From Coemansia sp. RSA 1804 (Eukaryota; Kickxellomycota; Kickxellomycetes; Kickxellales; Kickxellaceae), in assembly GCA_027578815.1 (NCBI GenBank), contig JANBTH010000099.1, forward strand, positions 1-36,292: DNA of 36,292 nucleotides, in the 5' to 3' direction. The notes under the pieces are model-generated. The model was not told where the DNA came from. It ran no database searches and worked only from the letters and a program-made list of their open reading frames with translations. The first letter of the stretch is position 1; the number at the start of each line of letters is the position of its first letter. This document shows, piece after piece, positions 9,002 through 17,551 of this stretch. Both the position numbers and the translations under genes were made by a program.

Positions 9002-9790
9002 TCAGCCGCGGAGCAACTTCAGCGCGCCCTGCACAGCAGTCGCCATTGTCTGCTGCTCGCTCGCCTGGCCGCCCTCGCTCCTATGCTGCCCAAACAGCTT
9101 GCGCGCCTCGGCAATGGCGGTGGCAACCAGCTGGTTCTGGCCACCCGCGCCGCCTGAGCTCTGGAACTTTTGGAATGCCATGAACGCTGCCGCCAAGCCC
9201 ATCATCTGCTGGCCCTTGTCAGCCAGACTGCTGCCGCCAACCTCGTGGTAGCTGGCCTCCATCGTCTGCTTGTCGGTGTTGCCTGCGTTGAATCCGCCGC
9301 CGCCTGTTGCCATGTGCATGATTGAGTTCATCCAGTCGTGGGACTGCTCCGGCTGCTGCTGCTGGTACTGGTACTGGTTGTGCTGTCCGCTGGATCCTGA
9401 TCCTAGCAGTGAGCTGGCCATGCTCGATATCTTTGCAATGTCAAACCCTCCTCCTCCTCCATTGGACCCGCCACCGTGCTCTTCTTTCTTGCCAAAGAAA
9501 CTCGACCCCATGGCCATCATCTGGCTCATATCAAACCCACTGCCACTGCCTCCTCCACTGTGGTGCTGCTGCTCCTGCTGCCCTTGGTATTGTCCTTGGT
9601 ACTCGTGCTGCTGCTGCTGCTGCTGCTGATATTCATATTGCTGCGGCTGATGCTGATACTGCTGCTGGTACTCATGCTGCTGTTGGTTCTGATAATGCCC
9701 ATCTTCGTTCATGTGCTGCTTCTGCTGCTGGCTCTCCTGGTACTTTCCGTACGCCGACGACGCCATACTGGCCAGCTTGTTGAAATCCAT
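9002..9790 (-). CDS. Gln/Gly-rich protein with helical C-terminal domain (DUF7721 / beta-flanking-like)
   Basis: 262 residues. The N-terminal 160 residues are Gln-, Tyr-, His- and Gly-rich, including a seven-codon CAG run. Three spaced copies of a short hydrophobic motif of the form F-x(6)-M-[AG]-S-S stand out at residues 3-12, 86-98 and 116-129. The C-terminal 100 residues (SSLADKGQQMMGLAAAFMAF; ATAIAEARKLF; MATAVQGALKLL) are Ala-rich amphipathic helices. They resemble the fungal domain called DUF7721 or beta-flanking protein; this is from memory and uncertain. The function is unknown. The start ATG complement is at 9788-9790, with a TATAAAT about 130 bases upstream (9922-9928). A self-associating role is plausible from the composition but is inference. 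Confidence 0.8.
   Translation of the reverse strand: MDFNKLASMASSAYGKYQESQQQKQHMNEDGHYQNQQQHEYQQQYQHQPQQYEYQQQQQQQHEYQGQYQGQQEQQHHSGGGSGSGFDMSQMMAMGSSFFGKKEEHGGGSNGGGGGFDIAKISSMASSLLGSGSSGQHNQYQYQQQQPEQSHDWMNSIMHMATGGGGFNAGNTDKQTMEASYHEVGGSSLADKGQQMMGLAAAFMAFQKFQSSGGAGGQNQLVATAIAEARKLFGQHRSEGGQASEQQTMATAVQGALKLLRG
9607..9627 (-). repeat. CAG trinucleotide run (poly-Gln codons)
   Basis: Seven consecutive CTG triplets on the plus strand read as CAG codons in the minus-strand Gln-rich gene. It is a pure run and therefore likely length-variable. Confidence 0.8.
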
Positions 9791-10374
9791 TACTGTTTCG
9801 GCTCTGCGTTCTTTTTTTTCTTATCTGTACGTTAATGCTTGATGTGTTCAATAAAATAATGATGGGGGAGAGGAAGAGAGTTAGAAATAAGTAATAAGAA
9901 ATGATATGACAGCTCCTTGTATTTATAACTTTGAGAAGAGAGAAAGCGAAAGAAAGAAAAGGACAGAACGACGACACATGGAATATTCCAACCTTCTTCT
10001 TTCCACACATGTTTCACTTTTTCCCCCCTTACCCCAAATCTTGAGGTCTGTGTGGAGTTTCAATGTTGAATGCGGAACATGCAGGGAGAGAAAATCACAA
10101 AAGGGAAATGTGTCCTCTTCTTCTCGCTCTCACTCTCACTCACACAATCTCCGCTTCTTTTTAGGTTGCAACGAGGAAATGTTTTGATTATTCTGGGTGT
10201 GAAGCAATAAAAAGTACAGCGAGAGAACAAAAAGAAATACAAATAAATAGGCACATAGCAGAGGCGGACATGTTCTTTGGACGTTTCCTCCGAGGAACAC
10301 GAAGAAAGAAGAAAGAAGACGAAAGGAACAAATGGTCCAATAATTCACTCTCCCGCATTCCACTAGTCTAGTTT
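9791..10374. other. Spacer with the promoter of the Gln-rich gene
   Basis: 584 bases. It has a TATA-like box for the minus strand at 9922-9928 and CT/AG-rich microsatellite-like tracts near 10120-10145 (CTCTCACTCTCACTCAC). The right end should contain the 3' UTR of the next minus-strand gene. No gene seen. Confidence 0.5.
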
Positions 10375-12111
10375 CTAGTTCCTGGGCGTAATCCGCTTGA
10401 GGAACCGCATGATTGCGTTTGGCCTGACTGCCTCCGCAGCACCCGGTGCGCCGCCCGACGACGATGCCTCGGGAGGAGCATGGCTGTGGCTATGGCCTGC
10501 GTTATGCTGGTGCTGGTGCTGCGGGTGCTGGCTGTGTGCTGGCGCCGTTGGTTGTGGCGAGAATGAATGTGCGCCATTTGCAGCTCCCGGTCCAGGTCCA
10601 GATCCAGGTCCAGCTCCAGGTCCGCCTCCCGCTGCTGCTGCCGCTGCAGGTGCTGCTGGCTGCTGGCGCCTGTGGTGGTACAGGTACCTGCTGCTGTTGC
10701 TTCTGCCAACATGAACCTTCTTGCGTATCTTTGTGCCGAACACCGCTCTGTGAGCCGCCGTGGTTGGCGGGAGATCGCGGTCTGCTTCGCTGCCTCCACC
10801 GGCACCCTCCGCCAGATGAGTATCCGTAGGACGCTGCTGCTGCTGCTGCTGTTGCGGCTGATACTGTTGTTGGCCGCTGCCGCTGCCGCTGCTAGCTCCC
10901 AGCACTTCATACCCGGTTGGCGAAAACAGCTCAGCACTAAACTCGCTCAGACTATCGGTTGGGAACGGGAACTTTATATCCTCCGATGTGCCGTAGATGG
11001 CCACATCGCTGCGGATAACGCTCAGCATATCGGTGCTCTGTGTCTCGAGAGACCCGTTTTCTCCCGCATTGTAGTAGTATTCGCTAAAGGAGCCCGCGCT
11101 GGTGACTCCCGGGTCGCTGTTCGATGTAGCCAGCGATACTGGCCGATGGAACATTGGTCCTCCTCCATTGGCGCTGCTGCCGTTTGCATTGCCTCCACCT
11201 CCACTTCCTTGCGAATAATAGTTAAATAACGATGCCGCCGCCGCCGCTGCTGCTGCCGCTGCTGCCGCATTGGGTCCGGTCCGCAACACACTGTACGCAC
11301 GATCCGTAGCCATTCGCATCCGTGCAGTCGATGCACCGCCTTCGCTAAACCCCGAGACCATCGACAACGCATCGTACTCATCAACACCACCCGCATCCTG
11401 CGCATACCCGTACTGCTGCTGCTGCTGTTGCTGATACCGGGCAAACGACGGATCCATCCGCGGCGACAGAATCACCGACGGAACCGTGTGTGTGCTGAAT
11501 AACAGAACTGAATCGGCGTCGTCTTCTTGAATAGAAGAGATTCTGTGGTTCAGGTACCGCTCCCTAATACTCCCAGTGTGCACACGCAGGCTCGCTCCGT
11601 CGCTATTGACTAGTGTGTACTGGGGACTGAGTGTTCCGCCGCTCAGCAACGCATAATTCGGCCCGCCTCCACCACTACTACCGCCTCCTCCCATTCCTCC
11701 TATTATACTGGACGACCCGGTTAGCGGTGGTGCTAGCGATACAGAGTCTGCCGTAAATGTGGAGCTTGCTATGGAGTGCATTCGCGAAAGCGTTTGCTCT
11801 CCATCGCTTGGCAGCACCGTTTGCTCCGCTACCGGCGCTGTTTCCCGCCGCTCAGGCCCATGCATCCGCCGTGAACGCTCCGCGGCAGCGCTTTCTCCTT
11901 CTCCTTCTTCCGAAGTCTCTGCTGCTGCTGCTGCTTCTGCTGCTGCTATTGCTGCTCGCTCTGTCCCTGGCGGTGCGCTCTGCGGCCGCAATTGCTGTGG
12001 TGTATTGTGAAGCGCATTGCCTTCGAGCAAATCAGTCCCGCCGGCTGTGGCTGCGTCTTCCGTGGCTAATGCAAGCGCCGCCATGCAAAGACTGCTGTGA
12101 CTACGGTCCAT
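10375..12111 (-). CDS. Large low-complexity, probably disordered protein
   Basis: 578 residues; no known domain seen. Features in order: an N-terminal Ala/Glu-rich part with IAAAEAAAAAE near residue 55-65; Gly/Ser-rich stretches near 130-150; a seven-Gln run (about 227-234) followed by YGYAQ; a run of 12 or more Ala at about 280-295; a second Gln run near 410-420; then a basic patch (KIRKKVHVGRSNSSRYLYHHRRQQ) near 465-488, Pro/Gly repeats, a His-rich stretch and a basic C-terminus (RFLKRITPRN). Short ordered-looking islands (HRISSIQEDDADSVLLFST; SLSEFSAELFSPTGYEVLG) may be binding motifs. The frame is intact over 1.7 kb and starts at an ATG about 170 bases below a TATATAAATT (12281-12290), which supports a real gene. 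A regulatory or scaffold role is possible but unproven. Confidence 0.72.
   Translation of the reverse strand: MDRSHSSLCMAALALATEDAATAGGTDLLEGNALHNTPQQLRPQSAPPGTERAAIAAAEAAAAAETSEEGEGESAAAERSRRMHGPERRETAPVAEQTVLPSDGEQTLSRMHSIASSTFTADSVSLAPPLTGSSSIIGGMGGGGSSGGGGPNYALLSGGTLSPQYTLVNSDGASLRVHTGSIRERYLNHRISSIQEDDADSVLLFSTHTVPSVILSPRMDPSFARYQQQQQQQYGYAQDAGGVDEYDALSMVSGFSEGGASTARMRMATDRAYSVLRTGPNAAAAAAAAAAAASLFNYYSQGSGGGGNANGSSANGGGPMFHRPVSLATSNSDPGVTSAGSFSEYYYNAGENGSLETQSTDMLSVIRSDVAIYGTSEDIKFPFPTDSLSEFSAELFSPTGYEVLGASSGSGSGQQQYQPQQQQQQQRPTDTHLAEGAGGGSEADRDLPPTTAAHRAVFGTKIRKKVHVGRSNSSRYLYHHRRQQPAAPAAAAAAGGGPGAGPGSGPGPGAANGAHSFSPQPTAPAHSQHPQHQHQHNAGHSHSHAPPEASSSGGAPGAAEAVRPNAIMRFLKRITPRN
11228..11270 (-). 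repeat. GCN trinucleotide tract (poly-Ala codons)
   Basis: A tract of GCC/GCT triplets (read GGC/GCA/GCG-type Ala codons on the minus strand) encodes the longest poly-Ala run of the disordered protein. Mixed codons make it less slippage-prone than a pure run. Confidence 0.6.
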
Positions 12112-12506
12112 GGTTCCACTTTAAATATAAAATTAAATTAACAAAAGTTCGAAATCTCACAAAAGTAACAGGAAAAGAGGAGAATTAAAAAAGAAAACGA
12201 AAATTCGCAAAATGAAAGAAAGTGAAATAGTTTGGGGGACAAGTGTGGGAAAAGCGTGGAAAATAGTTTGTGGGCTCTGAAATTTATATAGAAATGCACA
12301 TGCTCCAACGAGTGATATAAACACAGTCTAGCATTTTATTAGCATATCCGTTTTAAAAGAAAAATTGTAAAAGCACGCCTATCCCCTTCCCATGCAGTTC
12401 TTTTTCTCACAAAGCAATACATTGTTAATTTAAACAAAACTCAAAAACTATTATTCGTTATAATTGACATTGCAGCTTTTCCAACTTGGACTCGTGCTGC
12501 AAAACG
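12112..12506. other. Spacer with promoter of the disordered-protein gene
   Basis: 395 bases. A minus-strand TATATAAATT is at 12281-12290 and a CGTTTTAAAAG element is at 12349-12359. The left half serves the disordered-protein gene; the right half should hold the 3' end of the first acyltransferase. Confidence 0.5.
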
Positions 12507-14012
12507 TCAAACATCGTAGTCGCACCTATCCACCAGACTCATCCAATGCTCGTCTTGTATAACCTTGGCTGCAACTTCCGTGGTGAGTGTCATCGCTATC
12601 TCATATCCTTTGCCCACACCTAGATGGCATGGCATTATCAAAACTGAGTTTGGAAAAGAAAGAAGCGCTGGCCGCACAAGCGCTGGAATATCCATCCCAA
12701 AGTCAACATTGTAGTGGTTGAATAAAGCCTGGTTGCTTACCATCAGATTGTACTTGCATCCAAGCAGTCCCAGTAGAATCTGCACATAATCTTCAGGTTT
12801 TCTGTTTGCCAAATGTCCAAGCTGGCAAATATACTCAGCATCGGTATTGTTTACAGCACTTCGAATGTATCCTGAAACCTTGGCAAGCGCCGACGAAACA
12901 GGATCTGCCACCACCAAGTCCAGCGGAACCGGTATGTGCCTTGCAATCACCATGTTTCCTGTGTAATCAAGCACATCTGGATGTGCTACGCGCGGCCTCA
13001 GACTAGCGGCAACCGATACCAGCGCTTCTCGTTGTTTCTCGGTCTTCTTGCCAAAGATGTGTCGCATTATTGTTGGAATTGGCTTTGCCTGGGCTTCAAT
13101 ATCGACTATCCGCATGCTTTGCACAATCAGGGATGCTATCTTCGCAGTCAAAATGTCGTTTGTCGAAAGTCTCTGACCCTTGACTGAATTCTCCTTTACA
13201 TCCAAGCAAAGCATATTGACCTTTTCTTGGGGTATGTAAAAGTAGCAGTTTACTCGCTTGCTCAATAAAACCAGCGCCTTGACAATCCTCCCACGCGACT
13301 CTGGCGACAGCCAGGCAATCCATTTTGAAACCGTCGAGTTTTTTTCTGTAGAACTGGATATTGCCGCTTCAATTCTATCTGTCTTCGCGTTCCAGAACTC
13401 TGACAGGAACAATCGGTCATGGATGTATTGTCTCTCTGGCAAGGGCTCGTTCCCTCCTTTGTTACAAGCCAGCAGCCATCTGTTTATCTCTGCCCAGCGT
13501 CTCATAAATGCCGTATACCCCTGGCCATCCACCAAACAATGTGCCACGCTCACAAACACACATACACCACTATTACCCTGAAGTCTCATGACATGGATCT
13601 CGGCAAGCTTTATCTTTCCGTTTCCAATGATTCCGGCAGGCGCCGGAACATCGCGCGCATGGTCAAGGTCTCTGCCTAACAGCTTGGTATTGAATCCATT
13701 GTCTCTAATCGTGCCAAAGTCAACATCACACGCTGAATCAGTGTATACCGGCATATTTAGATTGTCTTTGTTAACTTGCACATAGACCATGCCATTGGAA
13801 TCCGTCACTAGAGTGCCAGAAAAAAGAGGAAACTCACAGAGCGTTTTGTAGAATGCCTGCTCCAATGTTGCCGCTGGCGTAAATGCATTCCATGGCCGAC
13901 GCTCTTTATTCTCGTACCAGTAGTAGAAGGCAATGTTGGCTACTGATATCATCTTGTCCAACCCGTCAAGGTAGATTTTCTGTGGTTTGACTGTCTTGAT
14001 AAAGTCGTCCAT
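12507..14012 (-). CDS. Acyltransferase 1, PF02458 (BAHD / Tri101-like) family
   Basis: 501 residues, the usual length for CoA-dependent O/N-acyltransferases of the transferase family. The catalytic HxxxDG motif is H158-C-L-V-D162-G, inside VSVAHCLVDGQGYTAFMRRW. The structural motif normally DFGxG is D437-F-G-M-D, with Asp in place of the final Gly. Family-specific stretches shared with the three paralogues in this window are YWYEN (31-35), NLNMPVYTD (84-92) and STNDILTAK (about 286-294). The enzyme should transfer an acyl group from acyl-CoA to a hydroxyl or amine; the acceptor is unknown. No signal peptide, so probably cytosolic. A TATAAATT box lies about 52 bases upstream (14064-14071). First of four paralogues, all on the minus strand. 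Confidence 0.87.
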   Translation of the reverse strand: MDDFIKTVKPQKIYLDGLDKMISVANIAFYYWYENKERRPWNAFTPAATLEQAFYKTLCEFPLFSGTLVTDSNGMVYVQVNKDNLNMPVYTDSACDVDFGTIRDNGFNTKLLGRDLDHARDVPAPAGIIGNGKIKLAEIHVMRLQGNSGVCVFVSVAHCLVDGQGYTAFMRRWAEINRWLLACNKGGNEPLPERQYIHDRLFLSEFWNAKTDRIEAAISSSTEKNSTVSKWIAWLSPESRGRIVKALVLLSKRVNCYFYIPQEKVNMLCLDVKENSVKGQRLSTNDILTAKIASLIVQSMRIVDIEAQAKPIPTIMRHIFGKKTEKQREALVSVAASLRPRVAHPDVLDYTGNMVIARHIPVPLDLVVADPVSSALAKVSGYIRSAVNNTDAEYICQLGHLANRKPEDYVQILLGLLGCKYNLMVSNQALFNHYNVDFGMDIPALVRPALLSFPNSVLIMPCHLGVGKGYEIAMTLTTEVAAKVIQDEHWMSLVDRCDYDV

Positions 14013-14357
14013 ATTCGTAAACTGTTAGATAGACGTATGATTGCTAAGGAAATAAACATAAATAATTTATAACTGGTTGACCAGAAATACGTTTACAATT
14101 TGTAAAAGCTGCTTTTATTGCTTTCTAGGCATTCTTTCTTATTTTGTTTTCTCAAACGAAAAAAGTGATGCTGGTTTGTTTTCCACCTGTGCAAATGTTT
14201 ATCTTTAAGGGGAAACAAACAAACAATTTATCTATTGTGTAGATTAAACAAGGCCTTTATTATTTTTGTTCGTTGTGGAGTTTATTGTTCTGAAAACTGT
14301 GGGAGGTAAGCCGCACATGTGTGTATTCCAGATACAATAGAGAGAGAAAAGAATACA
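14013..14357. other. Spacer between acyltransferases 1 and 2
   Basis: 345 bases. The left end holds the TATAAATT box of acyltransferase 1 (minus strand, 14064-14071) and an imperfect palindrome CTGGT-TG-ACCAG just beyond it. AT-rich otherwise, no gene. Confidence 0.5.
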
Positions 14358-15857
14358 CTAAAAGTTGAAACTATACTTTTCAAGCATCTGCATCCAATTT
14401 TTGTTCTGAACAATGGCTTTGCCTACAGCGCGGGTTAACGGCATTGCAAGCTCGTACCCTTCATTGCTCGGATGGCAAGGCATGACAAATACAATGTTTG
14501 GGAATGCGGTTGTTGCGGGACGAACCAAGCTAGGGATGCCGGCGCCAAAATCAACCTTGTAATGACCGAATCTAACATGGTTGGTGACAAATACTTTGTA
14601 GCGGTGGCTAACATCATACAACAATGCACGTACGTATCCATCCACTGCACTGTTAAGCAGATTACAATGCTGGCCTATCCATTGACGGCTTATTCCGCTG
14701 ACTGCTTGGCGGATTCTGTAGGCAATGTCTGCCAAAGTCTTTGGTGTTAGTTCTGTCTGAATCAGGCTCAATGGGGTTGTTGTGTGTTTTACAACTATTG
14801 CGTTTCCCATGAAATTGGCAATGCTCGAATTGTCAACACGTGGTCGTATATCCACCGCAAATGATGTCAGCACTTGCTGGTTTTCCTCGGCCTGTTTCGA
14901 TTTAAATAATCGACTTAGTAAGGAAGAAACCCCTTTTTCTTGCTCAACATCGTGTTTGCGCATTGCCTGAACTATAACGGTGGTGATAAGCGCTGTAATA
15001 ATGTCGTTATGCGAGTACCGTGTGTTGCAGTCAAAAGAGTGGTCCTGAACAATATTGCGCAGTGATTCCACTGTCTGCTTGCTGATTCTAAAGTAGCAGC
15101 GCATGGGTGGATCCAACGAAACTACCGAGTTGACCAGCCTTCCCCGCACACCATGTGATATCCAGGCTAGGCATCTGGAGATAATATTGGATGTGGACAG
15201 TGCATCGCAGATGCGTGGGTCTATTTTGTCTGTTCCGCTGCACCTGTAGCTGTAATTGACTGAGCGATCATGCGTAAACTTGTGAATCGGGATATGTGCC
15301 TGAGAGAAAGACCCTGTGTTCTGGAGTATCTTTGCAGTTCCTGCCCATTGCTCCATAAAACTGCAAAACCCATGACCGTCCACAATTCCGTGCGCCAGAC
15401 TAACAAACACCAGAACTCCGCTAAAATCCTTAAACCGCAGAATACGAACAGTGGCAAGCTTTATATCTCCGTCTTTGCAAGGTGCTGGAACATTGCATGC
15501 GCTTGCGAAAATGTCAGGAAGCATACTAACAGTGTTAAAATCAGCATCTTTGAGCGACTGGTAATTGACATTACAGTATTCATCCGTGTATACCGGCATG
15601 TTCAGATTGCCTTTTTTGATTTCAACAAACGTATGGCCGTTGGAATCTGTTTCCATGCGGCCCGCAAGTGTTGGAAATCTCTGCAGTGTTTGGTAAAAGG
15701 CATGTTTAATTATCTGAGGAGGCATAAACGTAGACCACGGCGTGTGCTCTTTGTTTTCATACCAGTAGAAAAACGGAATGTAAAAGCACGAGCTCAAAAG
15801 ATCTAATCCATCCATGTAGACATTCTGCGACTCTACCGAACTAATAAAGCTGTCCAT
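14358..15857 (-). CDS. Acyltransferase 2, PF02458 (BAHD / Tri101-like) family
   Basis: 499 residues. HxxxDG is H156-G-I-V-D160-G (VSLAHGIVDGHGFCSFMEQW) and the structural motif is a standard D436-F-G-A-G. It shares YWYEN, NLNMPVYTD and SHNDIITAL with the neighbours. The expected reaction is acyl-CoA-dependent acylation of a small-molecule hydroxyl or amine; the substrate is unknown. The start is fixed by alignment of the N-termini (MDSFISSVESQ here, MDDFIKTVKPQ in copy 1). Its 5' side faces the plus-strand dehydrogenase gene across an 840-base divergent spacer, so the two may be co-regulated. Confidence 0.87.
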   Translation of the reverse strand: MDSFISSVESQNVYMDGLDLLSSCFYIPFFYWYENKEHTPWSTFMPPQIIKHAFYQTLQRFPTLAGRMETDSNGHTFVEIKKGNLNMPVYTDEYCNVNYQSLKDADFNTVSMLPDIFASACNVPAPCKDGDIKLATVRILRFKDFSGVLVFVSLAHGIVDGHGFCSFMEQWAGTAKILQNTGSFSQAHIPIHKFTHDRSVNYSYRCSGTDKIDPRICDALSTSNIISRCLAWISHGVRGRLVNSVVSLDPPMRCYFRISKQTVESLRNIVQDHSFDCNTRYSHNDIITALITTVIVQAMRKHDVEQEKGVSSLLSRLFKSKQAEENQQVLTSFAVDIRPRVDNSSIANFMGNAIVVKHTTTPLSLIQTELTPKTLADIAYRIRQAVSGISRQWIGQHCNLLNSAVDGYVRALLYDVSHRYKVFVTNHVRFGHYKVDFGAGIPSLVRPATTAFPNIVFVMPCHPSNEGYELAMPLTRAVGKAIVQNKNWMQMLEKYSFNF

Positions 15858-16700
15858 TGTTTAGAATAAAATATAGTCAAATAGAAATCACCAAAATAAT
15901 AAAACTAATAAGAATAAAATAATAATATTTTGATGCTCTCTAAAACGTGAATATAGTTTACAAAAGATACCGCTCTGCCTTGGTCAAAACGTTTTAAAAG
16001 TAAAGGTACTCGTACTTTTTAATTCTGCGCCATACATTATAGTAATAGCTGTAAAAAAGATAGCAACATGGATGGCCAAAAGCTAGATGTCATAGTAGGT
16101 GTTAGAACAATTACTAGCTTTTTTTTTGCTACCATTATTTATTTTTGTGGCTAATGGCTTATTGATATTCTTTTTGTTCCATTTCAATGGTTGTACAATA
16201 CGTATTGTAAGAATTATTTGCGCTATGAGTTTATAACCAAGGATTCTCTACCGTTTATCTGTCTGCGACAGCGCTAATACCTATATCAACAATTATGTAT
16301 CTTTGCGGACACAGCTATATGTAATTTTTTGGCACGGCTTTTGTACTATTGTTGTATTTCAACTAGTTGTAATATTTTAAACAATTGCTGGGAAAATAAA
16401 TCTTGCTGTTTACAATTTTCATTCATTGTCATAAAACATTAAGGGTTTTCCGTCCTAAATCCGTTTTCATGAGAATTTTTGTAACCATCCAATGCCTGGC
16501 ATCATCCAAGCCAGTTAGCACTACGAGAACACAATGACAATTAAATAAAACAAAACAGAATATTTTGCTTTAAAAAGCCTTGCTTTTAACCTAGTTACTA
16601 GCTTTATATTTCTTGCTTTTAAGTATTATTAAACTCTTTTGGTATTTTAGTTTACCATTTCTTATCTGAGCTCTGATACTAGCTTCAACTCGTTTAAAAG
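15858..16700. other. Divergent promoter region between acyltransferase 2 and the dehydrogenase
   Basis: 843 bases, AT-rich, no coding frame. It holds two CGTTTWAAAG-type elements (15990-16000 and 16691-16700); the second abuts the dehydrogenase ATG. An inverted repeat AAAAGTA ... TACTTTT lies at 15996-16019. Repeated TTGCTTTTA words occur at about 16580-16625. Confidence 0.5.
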
Positions 16701-17492
16701 ATGCAGATTTCGGGCAAGGTGGCGGTTGTAACAGGTGGAACTCGTGGAATTGGCAGATCCATAGTTGATATGCTTGTTAAGAATGGCGCAAGAGTTGTTG
16801 TCAGTGGTATAAATAAATCAGGAGAGCAGGTAGTAAAAGAAATAAACAAGCAGAATAATGCAAAGGTGGCTGTTTTCCACATGTGCGATGTCAGCAAGTT
16901 GGATGAGATCAAGGGACTTTTGGATAGAGCTGGAACCGAGTTTGGAGGACTGGATATACTGGTTAACAACGCGGGTATAGGCGGCTCGTATATTTGGACA
17001 AATCCAGACTCTGATGAGCTCTCAAAGGTGATTGACACAAACCTTAAGGCCCCAATTGAAGGAACACGCCAAGCAGTTGAATTATTCTACAAGTCTGGGA
17101 ACCCGGGCTGCGTGGTCAATATTTCCTCAGTCCTTGGAATTATACCGTCGGAGCTGACTGCTGTCTACGGAGCAACAAAGGCCGGGCTCGTGATGTTTAC
17201 TGCATCAGCTGGTCCTCTTGCAAAGGGAGCTCCTTCGATCCGCGTCAACTCGGTTGCGCCAATCTTCATAAACACGGATATGATCAATAAGGACGCTCCC
17301 GATGTAATTACAAACCATCTTCGCAGCTTTGGAGAAAGAACCCCTGCCTGCGTTGCAATGGAGGTGCTTCGATGCATTGAAGATGATTCCCTTGCTGGTG
17401 AAACCATTCTCATGAAACAAACTGGCCCTGGGCTTATTCATGAAATGCCAAAGGCAGAGTCCAATGGATTTATTCAGTTTATCTGCAATTGA
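16701..17492 (+). CDS. Short-chain dehydrogenase/reductase (SDR, classical type)
   Basis: 263 residues, typical classical SDR length. The Rossmann nucleotide motif is G12-G-T-R-G16-I-G18, NNAG is at 89-92, the catalytic Ser is S143 (NISS) and the active-site pair is Y156-x3-K160 (YGATK). The region after the active site (PIFINTDM) matches the usual substrate loop. The family oxidises or reduces a hydroxyl/carbonyl with NAD(P)(H). R15 in the glycine loop may favour NADP(H), which is an inference. No signal peptide or membrane helix. It lies between acyltransferases 2 and 3 on the opposite strand, and its stop is only about 60 bases from the 3' end of acyltransferase 3 (convergent). It could make or remove the hydroxyl that the acyltransferases use. 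Confidence 0.9.
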   Translation: MQISGKVAVVTGGTRGIGRSIVDMLVKNGARVVVSGINKSGEQVVKEINKQNNAKVAVFHMCDVSKLDEIKGLLDRAGTEFGGLDILVNNAGIGGSYIWTNPDSDELSKVIDTNLKAPIEGTRQAVELFYKSGNPGCVVNISSVLGIIPSELTAVYGATKAGLVMFTASAGPLAKGAPSIRVNSVAPIFINTDMINKDAPDVITNHLRSFGERTPACVAMEVLRCIEDDSLAGETILMKQTGPGLIHEMPKAESNGFIQFICN

Positions 17493-17551
17493 CTAGACTC
17501 AGTTTTTATTATTATATTGTCGAGTCATTTATTGAAAAATATACTTCTAAA

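Noticed and set aside
9600..11440. CTG/CAG repeats considered as non-coding microsatellites
   Set aside because: They lie in frame inside two intact minus-strand genes as Gln codons.
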